From Linepithema humile (Eukaryota; Arthropoda; Insecta; Hymenoptera; Formicidae), in NCBI RefSeq assembly GCF_040581485.1, contig NC_090131.1, forward strand, positions 21,774,532 through 21,838,531: a DNA stretch of 64,000 nucleotides, read 5' to 3'. Made by a program: the position numbers and the translations under genes. This document shows positions 53,512-64,000 of the stretch, piece after piece; position 1 is the stretch's first letter; every line of letters starts with the position of its first letter. The notes under the pieces were generated by a model. It saw only the letters and a list, made by a program, of their open reading frames with translations, searched no databases and had not been told where the DNA came from.

Positions 53512-56500
53512 ATGTCGGAGAATAAAGAGAATACATGTTTGGGTGTACGAAAAGGCAAATTTGTCGAATTAAAAAATAACGTCGAAAGAAAAAAAGGACT
53601 GAGCTTAAATGCCGAAACTCGTGCAACAACGACACATGCTTCGATGCAAAAATCTTTCGGGAGTGCGAAATTTAGCGTGCACTCCGATAATGAGCAAGAC
53701 TGTTCAGGCTCACGGCCGCGAAAACACGTAAGCAGAAAGGAAATTAGAGAAAAACGAACACGAAACAGTGAAGCGACCGCAATAACATCAACATTATTAA
53801 CGGCGGAAACATTGGAAATAAAAAAAGATGCTGCTGTTGTACGTGGCCCATATAGGTACGAAATCTCGAAAAATTTATTTTATTTAAAAGTACAAACTGA
53901 ATTATATTTTATCAATGCATTTTTAATTAATATTTTTGAATAAATAGAAATTATACGTATATATATATATATATAAAGATATATTTATTTATTATTTATG
54001 GTAGATCCCGTTCTTCGGCTAACTGGAATAGATATTTAGGTTTTTTGGATGATAAGAATAAAATGAAAAATTTTCCACGGAGGTACACATTTTCATATAA
54101 ATAAATTTTTAACAAATATGCAGAATATAATATAAATTATTTGTTTACAATAGTGCGGATTATATGTTGATACATTTAATATTCACTTATACATACTTAT
54201 ACATACTATACAAAATTTATTATGAATTAATTACATTTTATCTAGAGCCTATTCTGAAACAAGAAGGATTCCGTCTACACATTTAATCGTAACACCAAAA
54301 ACCAAAAACCAAGAGCAAAAATCAACTCCAAAAACCAAATCTTCTCTTACAGATGATGTTAAAAAGCGAACACTTGCGAGTATTGAAAGGTGGAAAAAAA
54401 AGATGAGAAAACGTTGTTAGTATTTTTAGAGTATAATAAAAATGGTGTATAGTAATTCATAAAAAATTTTTTATGACAGTTTTTTTATTCGCCGATTTTT
54501 TAGCTGATATTGTGCCCAGCTATGCAAATAAACATTCCAACGTATTAAATATAGACAGAGGAAATAAAACCAAGTTACAAGACAACATTATCACAGATAT
54601 CTGCAAAATTCAGAAATGTAGCGCAACGTCAAGCAATGCATTGAATGTTGAGGTATTACAAAGACAGACGATTAATTCGCAGAAAAATATTCAAAAATTG
54701 ATGCCAGCAGTTGATTTTTTAACTACACGATATTCATCAAATGAAGTCACAACAAATGTGCAAGATGACAGTTTTTCAAGCATACAAGAAGATATTAATA
54801 AAACGTAAGTAATAAAACAGACAATTTATACAAATAAAATAAATAGACATCAGTAAGTAATTGATTATCAATGTTTCATTTTTTAATTATTATCGCAATC
54901 AAAATTATAATCCTATATGTTAAGTTAAATAATTGAAACATATCTTATTTTGGATTGTTGGAAATATGCTGTGTAAAATGAATTATGTTTCTAACAATAA
55001 TCAAGATAATAGTTAATTAGAATTTACAGTAGCAATTAATTTTAGAAGTGCAACATCTCCGATTAACTCTGTTGCCGGACAATTGGCTGAAATAAAGGTA
55101 GAAAAACACAATTTATATAATTAAAGTCTACTCAAATGTGTGTGTTGATATTTATTAAATAGATTAGCATGTTGTTTTTATTATAAATTAATATTATCAT
55201 AAATGTAATTTTACTATTAGCAAAAATATAGATGATTGAATTTAATTATATACCACTTTATTGTATCTGAAAATAATGTTTGTATTTATTGAAAAAAAAC
55301 AGTGTAAAAAATGTATGATGGAGGATGATTATTTAGAAGATACGCCGGATGTAGAACGCATGAGAGAGGAGATTTCTCCTAGTCTTTCTTCTCGTTTTCT
55401 GCGTGGAAGTGTAAACGCACAACAAAGAAGAATCATCGTAAGGTATCTGATTCATCTTGCCGTAAGTACATGACACAATCAGAAATATAAACACTTGATA
55501 TGAATATAGTATAATTTTATTAAAAATAGTATAATTTTAACTCATATTTTAAAGTTATAAATATACAAAAATAAGTTTTATAATTTTTGATAATAATAAA
55601 AATAATTTTTCTCACGTTGTGTAATAATGAAAAATAACCATGCTAATTTCGGCCTTAATCTCTGTTCTTATAATTCTGATCATTTTTAGATACGCTGTAA
55701 TTATTCGTCACATATCATTTATCAGACTGTTAAACTGTTTGATTTGGCTATTGATAGAATTTTAGTGAATATGAATAATATACAATTAATGTCTCTAGCA
55801 TGCCTCTGGATAACCCTCAAGCGAGAAATAATCGGACATCAAATACCATCAGTAAGAAAATTTTATTTGAAATATAAATACTATAGTTTTATAGTATTTT
55901 TTCAATGTAGATTTGTTAAACATCTAACGTGTCTTCTCAAGATGCACTTTTGTATCCTTTTTTTAGGCGACTGCAATACTGCGACTGGCAAAAGATATGT
56001 ATATTAATCAAGAGAAAAATTTATTAATGTATGAGAAAAAAATTCTTTTAACTCTCAAATTCAGCATACGATTTGCTGATCCTTATTCTGTGCTTTTTTA
56101 TTATATCAAAAGTGTGAAGAAGTATGTCATCAATTCAAACGATATCCCACACATTTATTTTTGCGGCAGTTATCTGGTAAGAATATATAAAGTTTATATT
56201 TTAATATTTGATGTGCAAACTATATATAAATACATGATGATAAATACTTCTTTGTAGATCGATCTATCTATGTTGGATGAAAGTTTATGTGATATTTTGG
56301 AATCTATCCGCGCATTAGCTGCGGTGAATTTATCATTGAATTCTATATATTTGAATAATGTTAATGTGGCTCAGGCATATCGCGAATTTCAGAAAAGCCG
56401 AAATTTGACTGAGTAAGTAAATTAGTGAATGGACAAAATAAACATATTTTTAGAAATATTAATATAATAGTTTTGCAATTTTTTTTCTACCGTTGCAATA

Positions 56501-56789
56501 CATTGCAAAAATTTAATTTGTAATATGTACCGAAAAGATTAATTTTAAATATTGCGTATATCGAATTCGTTGCGTTAATTCAAAGTGAATATTTTTCAGA
56601 TGGGAAGAAAGAGAGTTAAAATCTGTAAAAAAGAGTGTGCTATCACAGATTCTGGATTCCGAGAATGAAAATTCGGATTTATATATTGTATACAAGAAAT
56701 ATGTAAATTGTCAGCATATTAACATTTCCAACTTTTTTCTCAATAAAGTGAAAAAGTTATTACAACAAGAAATGCAACACAAGTTTTAA
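53512..56789 (+). CDS. Divergent A/B-type (mitotic) cyclin
   Basis: Regulatory subunit for a cyclin-dependent kinase. Exons: 53512-53855, 54005-54082, 54246-54379 (or -54389), 54504 (or 54520)-54804, 55046-55097, 55303-55461, 55690-55851, 55967-56176, 56258-56412, 56600-56789; about 592-594 aa. A KEN degradation box is at residues 5-7 (SENKENT), then about 300 basic, Ser/Thr-rich, disordered residues. The N-terminal cyclin box follows: LEDTPDVERMREEI, QQRRIIVRYLIHL, LACLWITLKREI; then YEKKILLTLKFSIRF and a weaker C-terminal box with LIDLSMLDES. The CDK-contacting Lys (about 400, LKRE) and Glu (about 433, YEKK) are kept, but the usual MRAILIDW signature is not. The junction of exons 3 and 4 is ambiguous; both options keep frame. 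I cannot name the subfamily. Confidence 0.8.
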
Positions 56790-56796
56790 AGTGTTT

Positions 56797-56964
56797 AAAA
56801 ATACTTAAAAATATATAAGAAGATAAAGGAGTAGATAAAAAAATTTAATGATATTAGAAACGTCTGACTTCAATGTAAAGATATTTGATATCTTTCAGAC
56901 TTTTTTAATATCAGCAAATTTTTTTATCTACGTCATTATCTTCTTGTATATTTTTAAGTATTTT
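56797..56964. mobile_element. 168-bp foldback/MITE with 70-bp arms
   Basis: The left arm 56797-56867 and right arm 56895-56964 are near-perfect inverted copies (about 90% by eye), from AAAATACTTAAAAATATA at the tip to GTCTGA at the loop. The 27-nt centre itself contains AAAGATAT-TTG-ATATCTTT. It starts 8 nt after the cyclin stop codon, so it forms most of the proximal 3' UTR of that gene. Confidence 0.85.
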
Positions 56965-57136
56965 GAAAGATATTTTATAGATATTTTATAGATATTTTAT
57001 ATTTTTAACATTAATGTTGATATTTTGTTTATTGATATATATTATTATTTTTCGTCATTTTACGTGCGGGATAGAAAATTTATTTTTTTATATTAATATG
57101 TATTTTTAAAAGTTACAAAGAATGTGATAGTAATGG

Positions 57137-57142
57137 AATAAA
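57137..57142 (+). terminator. Poly(A) signal candidate of the cyclin gene
   Basis: AATAAA about 350 nt after the cyclin stop. If used, the mature 3' UTR carries the whole foldback element. The transcript would end about 200 nt from the convergent transferrin poly(A) signal. Confidence 0.5.
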
Positions 57143-57335
57143 ATAATATAATATGCATGTATGCTTGAAAGAATATATTTTATTATTGAAAATTTAAAAA
57201 AAAAACAAGCGTTTGATTTAAATATGCTCTTTCTATATGACTTCTTAAAATAATGTTGAAATACATAATTTTTATAATAGCAATGTGCTATTTGTTAATG
57301 CATAACATAAGCGAGGTTATCGAGAGTGATAGCAG

Positions 57336-57341
57336 TTTATT
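57336..57341 (-). terminator. Poly(A) signal of transferrin
   Basis: AATAAA on the minus strand, 138 nt beyond the transferrin stop codon. Confidence 0.6.
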
Positions 57342-57478
57342 TCTCTAACAGTTCTCTTGCGGATTATTGATATATGATCTAACAGCAATAATTTCTTAGC
57401 GCTGATAATAGCAGCAATATCACATGTAGACATCCATTAAGGACGATCAGATAGTTTTAAATTGTTGAGTATCAAGTT

Positions 57479-60400
57479 TTAATTGCCGTTATTCTGTTGA
57501 ATATTTGCCCAGGCATTCCATTTGTCCCATGTATTGTCGATGGATATCAATTCTTTCACGTCGTCCTAAAAATAATGATATATTTTATTTATTCATACCG
57601 CTTGTAATTCATACAGACAAATAATTTAATTAAATAAAGGAAGACCAATTTACTTACCTTGAATAATACGTTACGTTTGTCATCCCAAGCGCCGAAGAGA
57701 CGCAGAAGTTCCGGCCGCTTGGAATATAAAGAAGTTGCGGACAAAACACCATGTTTCAACTCTTCCAGGGCGTTCGGCGATTTTCCGGCCGAGCTGACGA
57801 TTATTCTCGGCGGCTCTAATCCTAAATTGCAATTCTCCCACGCATCGATAGCTGCTTGACTATCATTCGGGCAGAGCAACATGTATTCGTCGCTTTTGCC
57901 TGCATCGTCCTTGTCATCTAAAATGTGACGTAGAAACGTTTCGTGAAGCAACAAGCGTGATCAGATGTAATTCAGTCAAGAAAATTGCACTTACCGAGCT
58001 GCTGCAAAGCCGTCAAAGGTACGAATGCAACGTCTCCTTTACCATCTTTCAAACATCTGGAAAAAGATGTAAATTATATTCTCGAAAATTAATAGAATCT
58101 CTTGCAATGCATATTTCTATTGCCAGATTCGAAAAATTTTGTAATAAATTGTGTTTTATAGTAACGGAAATCTCCGATTAGATTTATTGAATTAATTGTA
58201 GACACGTATAAAGACACCACATGTATGTAGTATTTGTATGAAACTATGACGTTACCTAAGTGCTCCTTTTCCGCCGTTGTAATGTTCAGCATTCGACGGT
58301 CTGCATTTCGTGGCTTCTTTCGTTCGTTCATCGGCCTTGATATTGCCGACGCAAAGTTGACAGGATTTCGAGTTGTGAGGTGCGCCAGGTGCACAGGATT
58401 CAGCGAAGAAAGCATCCATTTCGTTCGGTTCATTAATAAGTCCTTTCTGTTTCAGGATATGAGCCGGTGCGGAGTAGCCCGCGAAGTCACCCTCGTAACC
58501 GCTATGACAAGACTTCTTGCCTCTGAGATCAGCTGCGAGCAAAAACATTGGCAGTAGCGATAATGCGTAATGAAAGCTTGTGATCTTTCAATCACATATA
58601 ATTTCTTATAAATGTTTATTCATTCGAATATTTTCCATAAAAAATTTAGTTAATAAAGATATATTGATATTTTAGTTGAAAACTAATATTTAAGAAAAAA
58701 TCAAAATTAATTCATCTAATTTTGCCTATAATAATTTATTGATTAATTTATAGATTTATAGATTACAGATTTACATACCTAAGTTATTTATGGGAGAACC
58801 TCTTTTGATAACAGCGACTGCAGGTCGCTCGCTGAATTTCGTCGATCCCTTGCCATAAGTTTCAGCAATGATCGGCTTTGCATTGTAATTATCGATTGCG
58901 AGTTTTACTGATCCGCCGTCAATCACTGCCATGTCAGCTCCGTTATCCCTAATAGCTTGCAAGCAGGCAGCTTCGTCCTTTTCCAGTATGCAATCAAATC
59001 TGGGTCTGGCGTCTCTGCGTAGATTGTAACGTAATATAATGCGTTATGTGTGTAAAAAAAACAAAAGCGCTTATACATATTTTTAACGTGACTGCAAAGT
59101 AAGATTTATATATATTTTGCATGTAATTACCTGGAGAACGCGGCTCTAGCGAGATTGCGACACTTGCTCAGCGCCTTCTCATCCCAAACACACGCGCGGG
59201 CGTCTCTCTCTGGTGCTCCGGAGTTTCTCTCGATCACGTCCATGTATTTCGCAATCTTTAAGTGTTCATCCGGCGATACTGGCGGTGCGGCAACAGCCAA
59301 GGTTTTTTCATCGAGCAGCATAATGTCTTTCCACCAATTTGCCTTCTCGTTCTCGCCGAGTTGACCTAACTGCGTCAATTCCTAAAAATATTCCGCAATT
59401 AAATTACAATATCCTGTCAGATAGCCGACATCGCTAACATTTTGCTCACTGAGTCTACATTTAAGCTATATATTTTCTGAGATTTCTTATTAAATAAGCA
59501 TAAAAATACTTCTGTTCGCAATATCATGTTGTTCTATGCAATATTTAATTAGTCATTGAAAACTCGTCCAAATAAGTTAAAAATACGCACTCTTTGGATA
59601 GCTTCCGCATTGTTACGGTCGTCTCCGTTGGTCATGTATCCTTGCCACGGTCGGGCCGCCCATGTGCATGGTTTCGTATCAGCATCGATAGGCACTTTGC
59701 TACCGTCTGGACAGAAGTATCGGAAATTGGCCGGATTTTCGGATGTCGGCACTGCCGGGGTGACGCCGACTGGCAGACCGAAGAAACGCTTCACGTAGAT
59801 GACCTTCGTCCAGGCGACATCACCGCCGTTATGTGCCAAACAGCGCAATGCGCCTTCGTATCCGGAATATATGTCTGGGTAATCGCACACGTCTGGTTTT
59901 TCGCAGAGAGCGCACATGTTGCTGTATGTCTCCTCTGAAAAATAAAAAGAATATTGAATATCTGTGCAAATTCTTTGTACAATCAAAATTGATTTCGGCT
60001 TACAATATTTAAAATTCTATATAAATATCAAAATTTACGAACAATAAAATAAATAGACTCAAATATTATAACACCTGCTGTTAATTTAATTCTTTTAAAC
60101 ATGCAACATGATTCTGCTTTCTATTTAATGCGCGCAATTTGTTCATTTGTATTGCAGTTTGCTTAACTAGAGTGTTTTAATTTACGCGTGTGATCGTAAT
60201 TTATCCTACAAACAGAAAACATTTAAAATTAAACTGTATCAAAAACAGAGTATCAACTTATGCACAGATTGTTTTGCAGCTAAAGATGTTTTTGCCAGCA
60301 ATTTATCTATATCACGTAATTGACGCAAGTTTTGATGATTGCTACCACTTACTGAGTCTTTGATTAATGTCGGGATCGGGTGACCACCTGCCAACCAGGC

Positions 60401-61633
60401 AGCCTTTGTCGAACAGCGTGCTTAAAGCGCGAAGCTCATTCTCGCGAGCGGAATATTCCGGATTGTTGATATCAGTAAGCACTCCCATCGCGGTGAGCTT
60501 TGTGATAGGAATTTTGTAACCGACATTACGACCCACACCGGTGTGACAGGACTTAAGACCTCTCAGGCCTTGAACGTTGTTAATGTCCAGGTCCTTGTGT
60601 ATCACGGCTACTGCTTCATAACGATAAATCGCCTCGGGTTCCTCCTTCGTCCTCACCTAAACAAATAAAAAAAAAAATAGTTTACATTATGCATACTAAT
60701 AGAAAAATAAAAAAAAATTGCATCATGCACGCTGCACGCAGAGAAGTAAAATAATTGCGAATGCTCTGTTCTTAAAAGATTATAAAACATTTAAATGTTT
60801 CTTGAGAAGTCTCGAAATAAATGAACAGCAGTTATTTTAAACGATTTTTTGAAATCAATTTTATCAATCATCTTTATAAATTCTATCCTACATGTTTCTA
60901 TTTTTTATTATAATATAAAATTTATTTTTTAGCTTCGGTAGATGTGAGACTAAGAATTTAATTTTTACTTGAAATTTGATTTCTGCTACATTACCTGTTC
61001 AATGACATTGTATCCGGCCGTTTCAGCAAGCTTATTCTTCGCTGCGAGATACATGTCTTCCGGATCCACGGCAACGATGTCCGCTTCCTTCCGGCCGACT
61101 CTTTCGATACAGTCGTATCGATCACGTCCGGAAATGCACGATATAGGGAAGCCTTTGCTGGCGGAGTCCTCAATCATCTTTGCGCATTCTTTTGAGTATA
61201 TCTCCGGGATACACATCGTGACTGCACACATAACAAACATATTTTATAATATGTCATGTTAATGATTCAAGACTTGTATTTATTTTATTAAACAATACAC
61301 TTTTGGATGCATCTGTGCTTCAAACTTCGAGACTAAATTCGAAACGATTTTGCTTATTAACCAAAGAAGTATTGAAAATAATTGTATCTTTATATTTTAC
61401 AGGGGTGGTTTTACTATTTTTGTTTAACAATTGGAAAATTACGAATATATTCAGAAGAGATAGCAGCTTTTAAATTTTTACTCGATTCTCAATAACTTAT
61501 TCCAGTTTCTCCACCATGTTTTTAGAAATTAACTATCAATTTCGACGGGGTACTACTTACACACTCGTGGCGGGCTTGTGGCGGACACAGCCGCCACCGC
61601 GAAAACCGCGAACACCGTGAATTTGTGCAGCAT
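57479..61633 (-). CDS. Tsf1: Transferrin 1, secreted iron-binding protein
   Basis: Haemolymph iron carrier, also linked to immunity in insects. Exons in transcript order: 61633-61561, 61221-60995, 60656-60353, 59934-59591, 59381-59131, 59014-58779, 58532-58256, 58056-57995, 57917-57658, 57565-57479; phases agree and give 706 aa, typical of the family. Signal peptide is about residues 1-18 (MLHKFTVFAVFAVAAVSA). N-lobe: Asp77 (VAVDPEDMY), Tyr113 (YRYEAVAV), anion site SCHTGVGR (Thr139, Arg143), and Tyr227 (GYEGALRCL), so iron binding looks intact. C-lobe: DGGSVKLA is kept, but the Tyr before AVAV is replaced (ERPAVAV), SCHSGYEGDFAG has lost the anion-site Arg, and GGKGALRCL lacks the last Tyr, so this lobe should not bind iron. 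Loss of C-lobe binding is usual in insect transferrin 1. Cys residues are numerous throughout. Confidence 0.96.
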
Positions 61634-61788
61634 CTTGACTATGGCACTACGCGGGTTACAGTACCGCGCGATTTTCTCCCAAAAAAAAATCGAGTGAAAA
61701 GTACGGAGAAGCGCAGCAGAGTCAGATGAAAATCCAGACAAATAGTCGGCGACAACTTGTCAAGTGCGGAGTAGCAAACAACGATCGT

Positions 61789-61795
61789 CTTTATA
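61789..61795 (-). promoter_or_regulatory. TATA box of transferrin
   Basis: TATAAAG on the minus strand, 156 nt upstream of the transferrin ATG. Transcription would start near 61760, leaving a 5' UTR of roughly 125 nt. A focused TATA promoter fits a strongly induced fat-body gene. Confidence 0.6.
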
Positions 61796-61835
61796 TGGAT
61801 GCGTCTTTTTCTTCCTCGGATTTCAACTTGGAGAG

Positions 61836-61845
61836 GGGAGTTTAC
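61836..61845. promoter_or_regulatory. NF-kappaB-like site upstream of transferrin
   Basis: GGGAGTTTAC matches the insect Rel consensus GGGRNTYYYY at nine of ten positions and lies about 45 bp upstream of the TATA box. Insect transferrins are often infection-induced, so a Rel site here is plausible, but a single near-match can occur by chance. Confidence 0.3.
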
Positions 61846-61849
61846 GCTC

Positions 61850-64000
61850 TTTACACTCCGTCTCCCTTCTTCTCTTACTTAATGATTCCTAACGTCGCTC
61901 TTTCTCCATTCGCTTTGCGTAATGACTCCATAGTCATCATTATCTATTCGATTTCGCGGTTCTTTTGCTATGATGGCATTTTCCACTTTTGTCGTGTCTT
62001 GAGCTCTGAGAAAAAATATGTTTTTTTTGTGTTTCAAAACATCTCAAGTTATAAAAATTATTATCAAAACGCTGATGGAAATCCCAAGAACAAAATGGGT
62101 CTCCTTTAAAGTTTAAAAGTTTAAAATTCACATCGGTTCAGATTATGTTGTTGACATACGGAAATTATCTTTATGTCTAAACGTAACGATAATGCAATAA
62201 AAACATATTCGATATAAAATTTATTTTAATAACAATTAACACTGAAAGGAAATACATACATAACAAAGTTAATTTTAATTAAAATTTCTTTAATAATATC
62301 TTAATTTCAAATTCAGATATCAACAAATCTAATATCCAATTTCAAGTGTCAGAAAGGCGTATAATTAATTTACGGTAAAAAAATTGTTTCAATTTTCTAC
62401 AAAAAATGCTGCTATCAAGTATTCCTCTTACAATATCGAAGAGCTAGATATCATTAAATCGGATTTCGGTTTAATGATACTTGTGGTCTTTGCAAGCGCG
62501 GTCATTAACACTCCCGGTAACTTTCCAGGATGGGTTCGTTCATCGCTGATGGGATCATGGTGGAAAATCCTTGAAGGAATTTTTCTTCACTGAACCAGTC
62601 CTTATCCACCTCTTCCAGCGCGTTTCAAGTCTCATGTTCTCTGCTTTGTTTGGCGAATTCTTGCGTCCTTGGTTCCGGTTGCTCTTCAAATGCGACGCAC
62701 GTATGCAGACACGTACGATACGCACATACGCATACATATTATTATCCGTGTAATGTGCAGCGACGAAGTTGGAGCTGTGTGGACCTTTATTGGCACCAGG
62801 AAAGTATCGGTGGTAATTCCCGTGCTAAGGTCACGCGACGGTGATTCCACAGCTCTCTCTCTTTTCCTCTTGAACACAGATCACAAGCTGAATAAATAAG
62901 TCATATAACGCGTGCATACTCATATATGTTGTTACAAAACAGCGGTTGATAAGTTGTATATAATCTCGGGGCTCGATATAAATAATGTCAGAAATACTCG
63001 ATGACGTATTGACGCGATATATACAGTTGCTATGCGCTTATAAAAATTAATTTTTTAAAGACATCACATTACATCAGGATAAGTTAATTCATTGTCCGCT
63101 AGGTAATACATTACTCATTGCATTTTGTAATGAATTGATTACTTTATTGGAATAATAATCAATAATAAAAATATAAGGAAAAATTTACACAATTATCAAT
63201 ACTCTTACAATTAGATAAAGCTATGCTCAAAAAATCTTAATTAAGCTAATTTTGAAAATTATATTTTTTGAAATTTTGATCTTTAGAATTATAAAATTCT
63301 AGAATTTTAGTAATATTGCAAAGATTTTTTTGTGAGTATACAATTTGTAAATTTTTATTGATAAACTCTACTTTCTTTAATAAGTTTAATAATTACAATT
63401 TAAATAATATTATTTCTCTGTATTTTTTATTTATATAACGTATAATTTTTGTATTTCTACAGTAATGCTCCGCGAAGAAACATTTTTTAGTGAAATAATT
63501 CAGTTTAATCGAATATAATGTTTATAACATGCTTATCTATACTTATCAATTGCATTGTCAATGTTTACCTATAAAAAAATTAAAATATTAATGTGGAAAT
63601 TTTTTAAGGAACTAATATTTTATTGATTAATCATTATTCAACGAGCAAAATCGATAACGTAAAAACACAAACTGTGCTTGATTAATGTCCTCAAATACTA
63701 TCACGATGCGCTTACCTGGTAGGTTTTTGGTACGTGCCGAGATAACAAACTATTATGACGGGCAATGAACCGTTGATAGGAAACACTATAAATCGTTACA
63801 AACAATAAAGGATTCTCATAATACCTAATAAAGAAGTGGAAATTCCAATGCTGTAATATCGTTATCGTAATTTATCTCGTGAATAGAGATCACGAGTACT
63901 AAATACGATAGTCAGCAAAAAATGCCAATTATAATCTATTTTGATGACCATGCTAACAACATATGTTATCAGAATTATTTATATCACAAACATTTTTAAA
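61850..64000. other. Upstream flank of transferrin, no gene seen
   Basis: AT-rich DNA without a supported exon on either strand. The frames near 62380-62900 overlap in all phases and have no splice-consistent partner. The right edge (63000-64000) is the most AT-rich part of the window and shows nothing I can name. Confidence 0.55.

Noticed and set aside
61240..63000. Possible gene upstream of transferrin
   Set aside because: Frames are short, overlap on both strands and lack splice partners or recognisable motifs.
1..64000. CRISPR arrays, rRNA, tRNA, bacterial-type operons
   Set aside because: No regularly spaced direct repeats, no tRNA or rRNA signatures that I could recognise, and all supported genes have spliceosomal introns.

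Overview
The window is eukaryotic and reads as insect nuclear DNA, most likely from a hymenopteran and plausibly an ant. The genes have many exons with GT-AG introns. The background is AT-rich but full of CpG, there are many short microsatellites, and the gene families (Chip/LDB, divergent ionotropic receptor, insect transferrin 1) are insect ones. The species cannot be fixed from sequence alone.

Layout. 1-14261 has no convincing exon; it is the 5' flank or a 5' intron of the next gene. 14262-37509 (+) carries the 3' seven coding exons of the LIM-domain-binding cofactor Chip/LDB1/2, with an 18.3 kb intron holding several GC-rich islands. The last exons show two unusual splicing options: an 87-nt in-frame optional intron just before the LIM-interaction domain, and an 81-nt optional intron that would remove both stop codons and join the protein to a 167-codon Ala/Gln-rich tail. 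38083-46980 is 3' UTR and intergenic DNA with microsatellites and one miRNA-like hairpin. 47113-53032 (+) is an 11-exon ionotropic receptor of about 659 aa with a TATA box and poly(A) signal. One of its introns holds a roughly 0.5 kb foldback element. Another holds an antisense two-exon gene resembling the mitochondrial ATPase inhibitor IF1. 53512-56789 (+) is a divergent A/B-type cyclin with a KEN box, ending about 10 nt before a 168-bp perfect-style foldback element. 57479-61633 (-) is a complete 10-exon transferrin 1 of about 706 aa, convergent with the cyclin, with a TATA box and a kappaB-like site upstream. 61850-64000 shows no gene.

These genes do not form a pathway: transcriptional cofactor, chemoreceptor, cell-cycle regulator and secreted iron carrier are simply neighbours. 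All exon models come from splice signals, reading phase and family knowledge. No transcripts or database searches were available. I see no CRISPR array, rRNA, confident tRNA, or integrated bacterial or viral gene.
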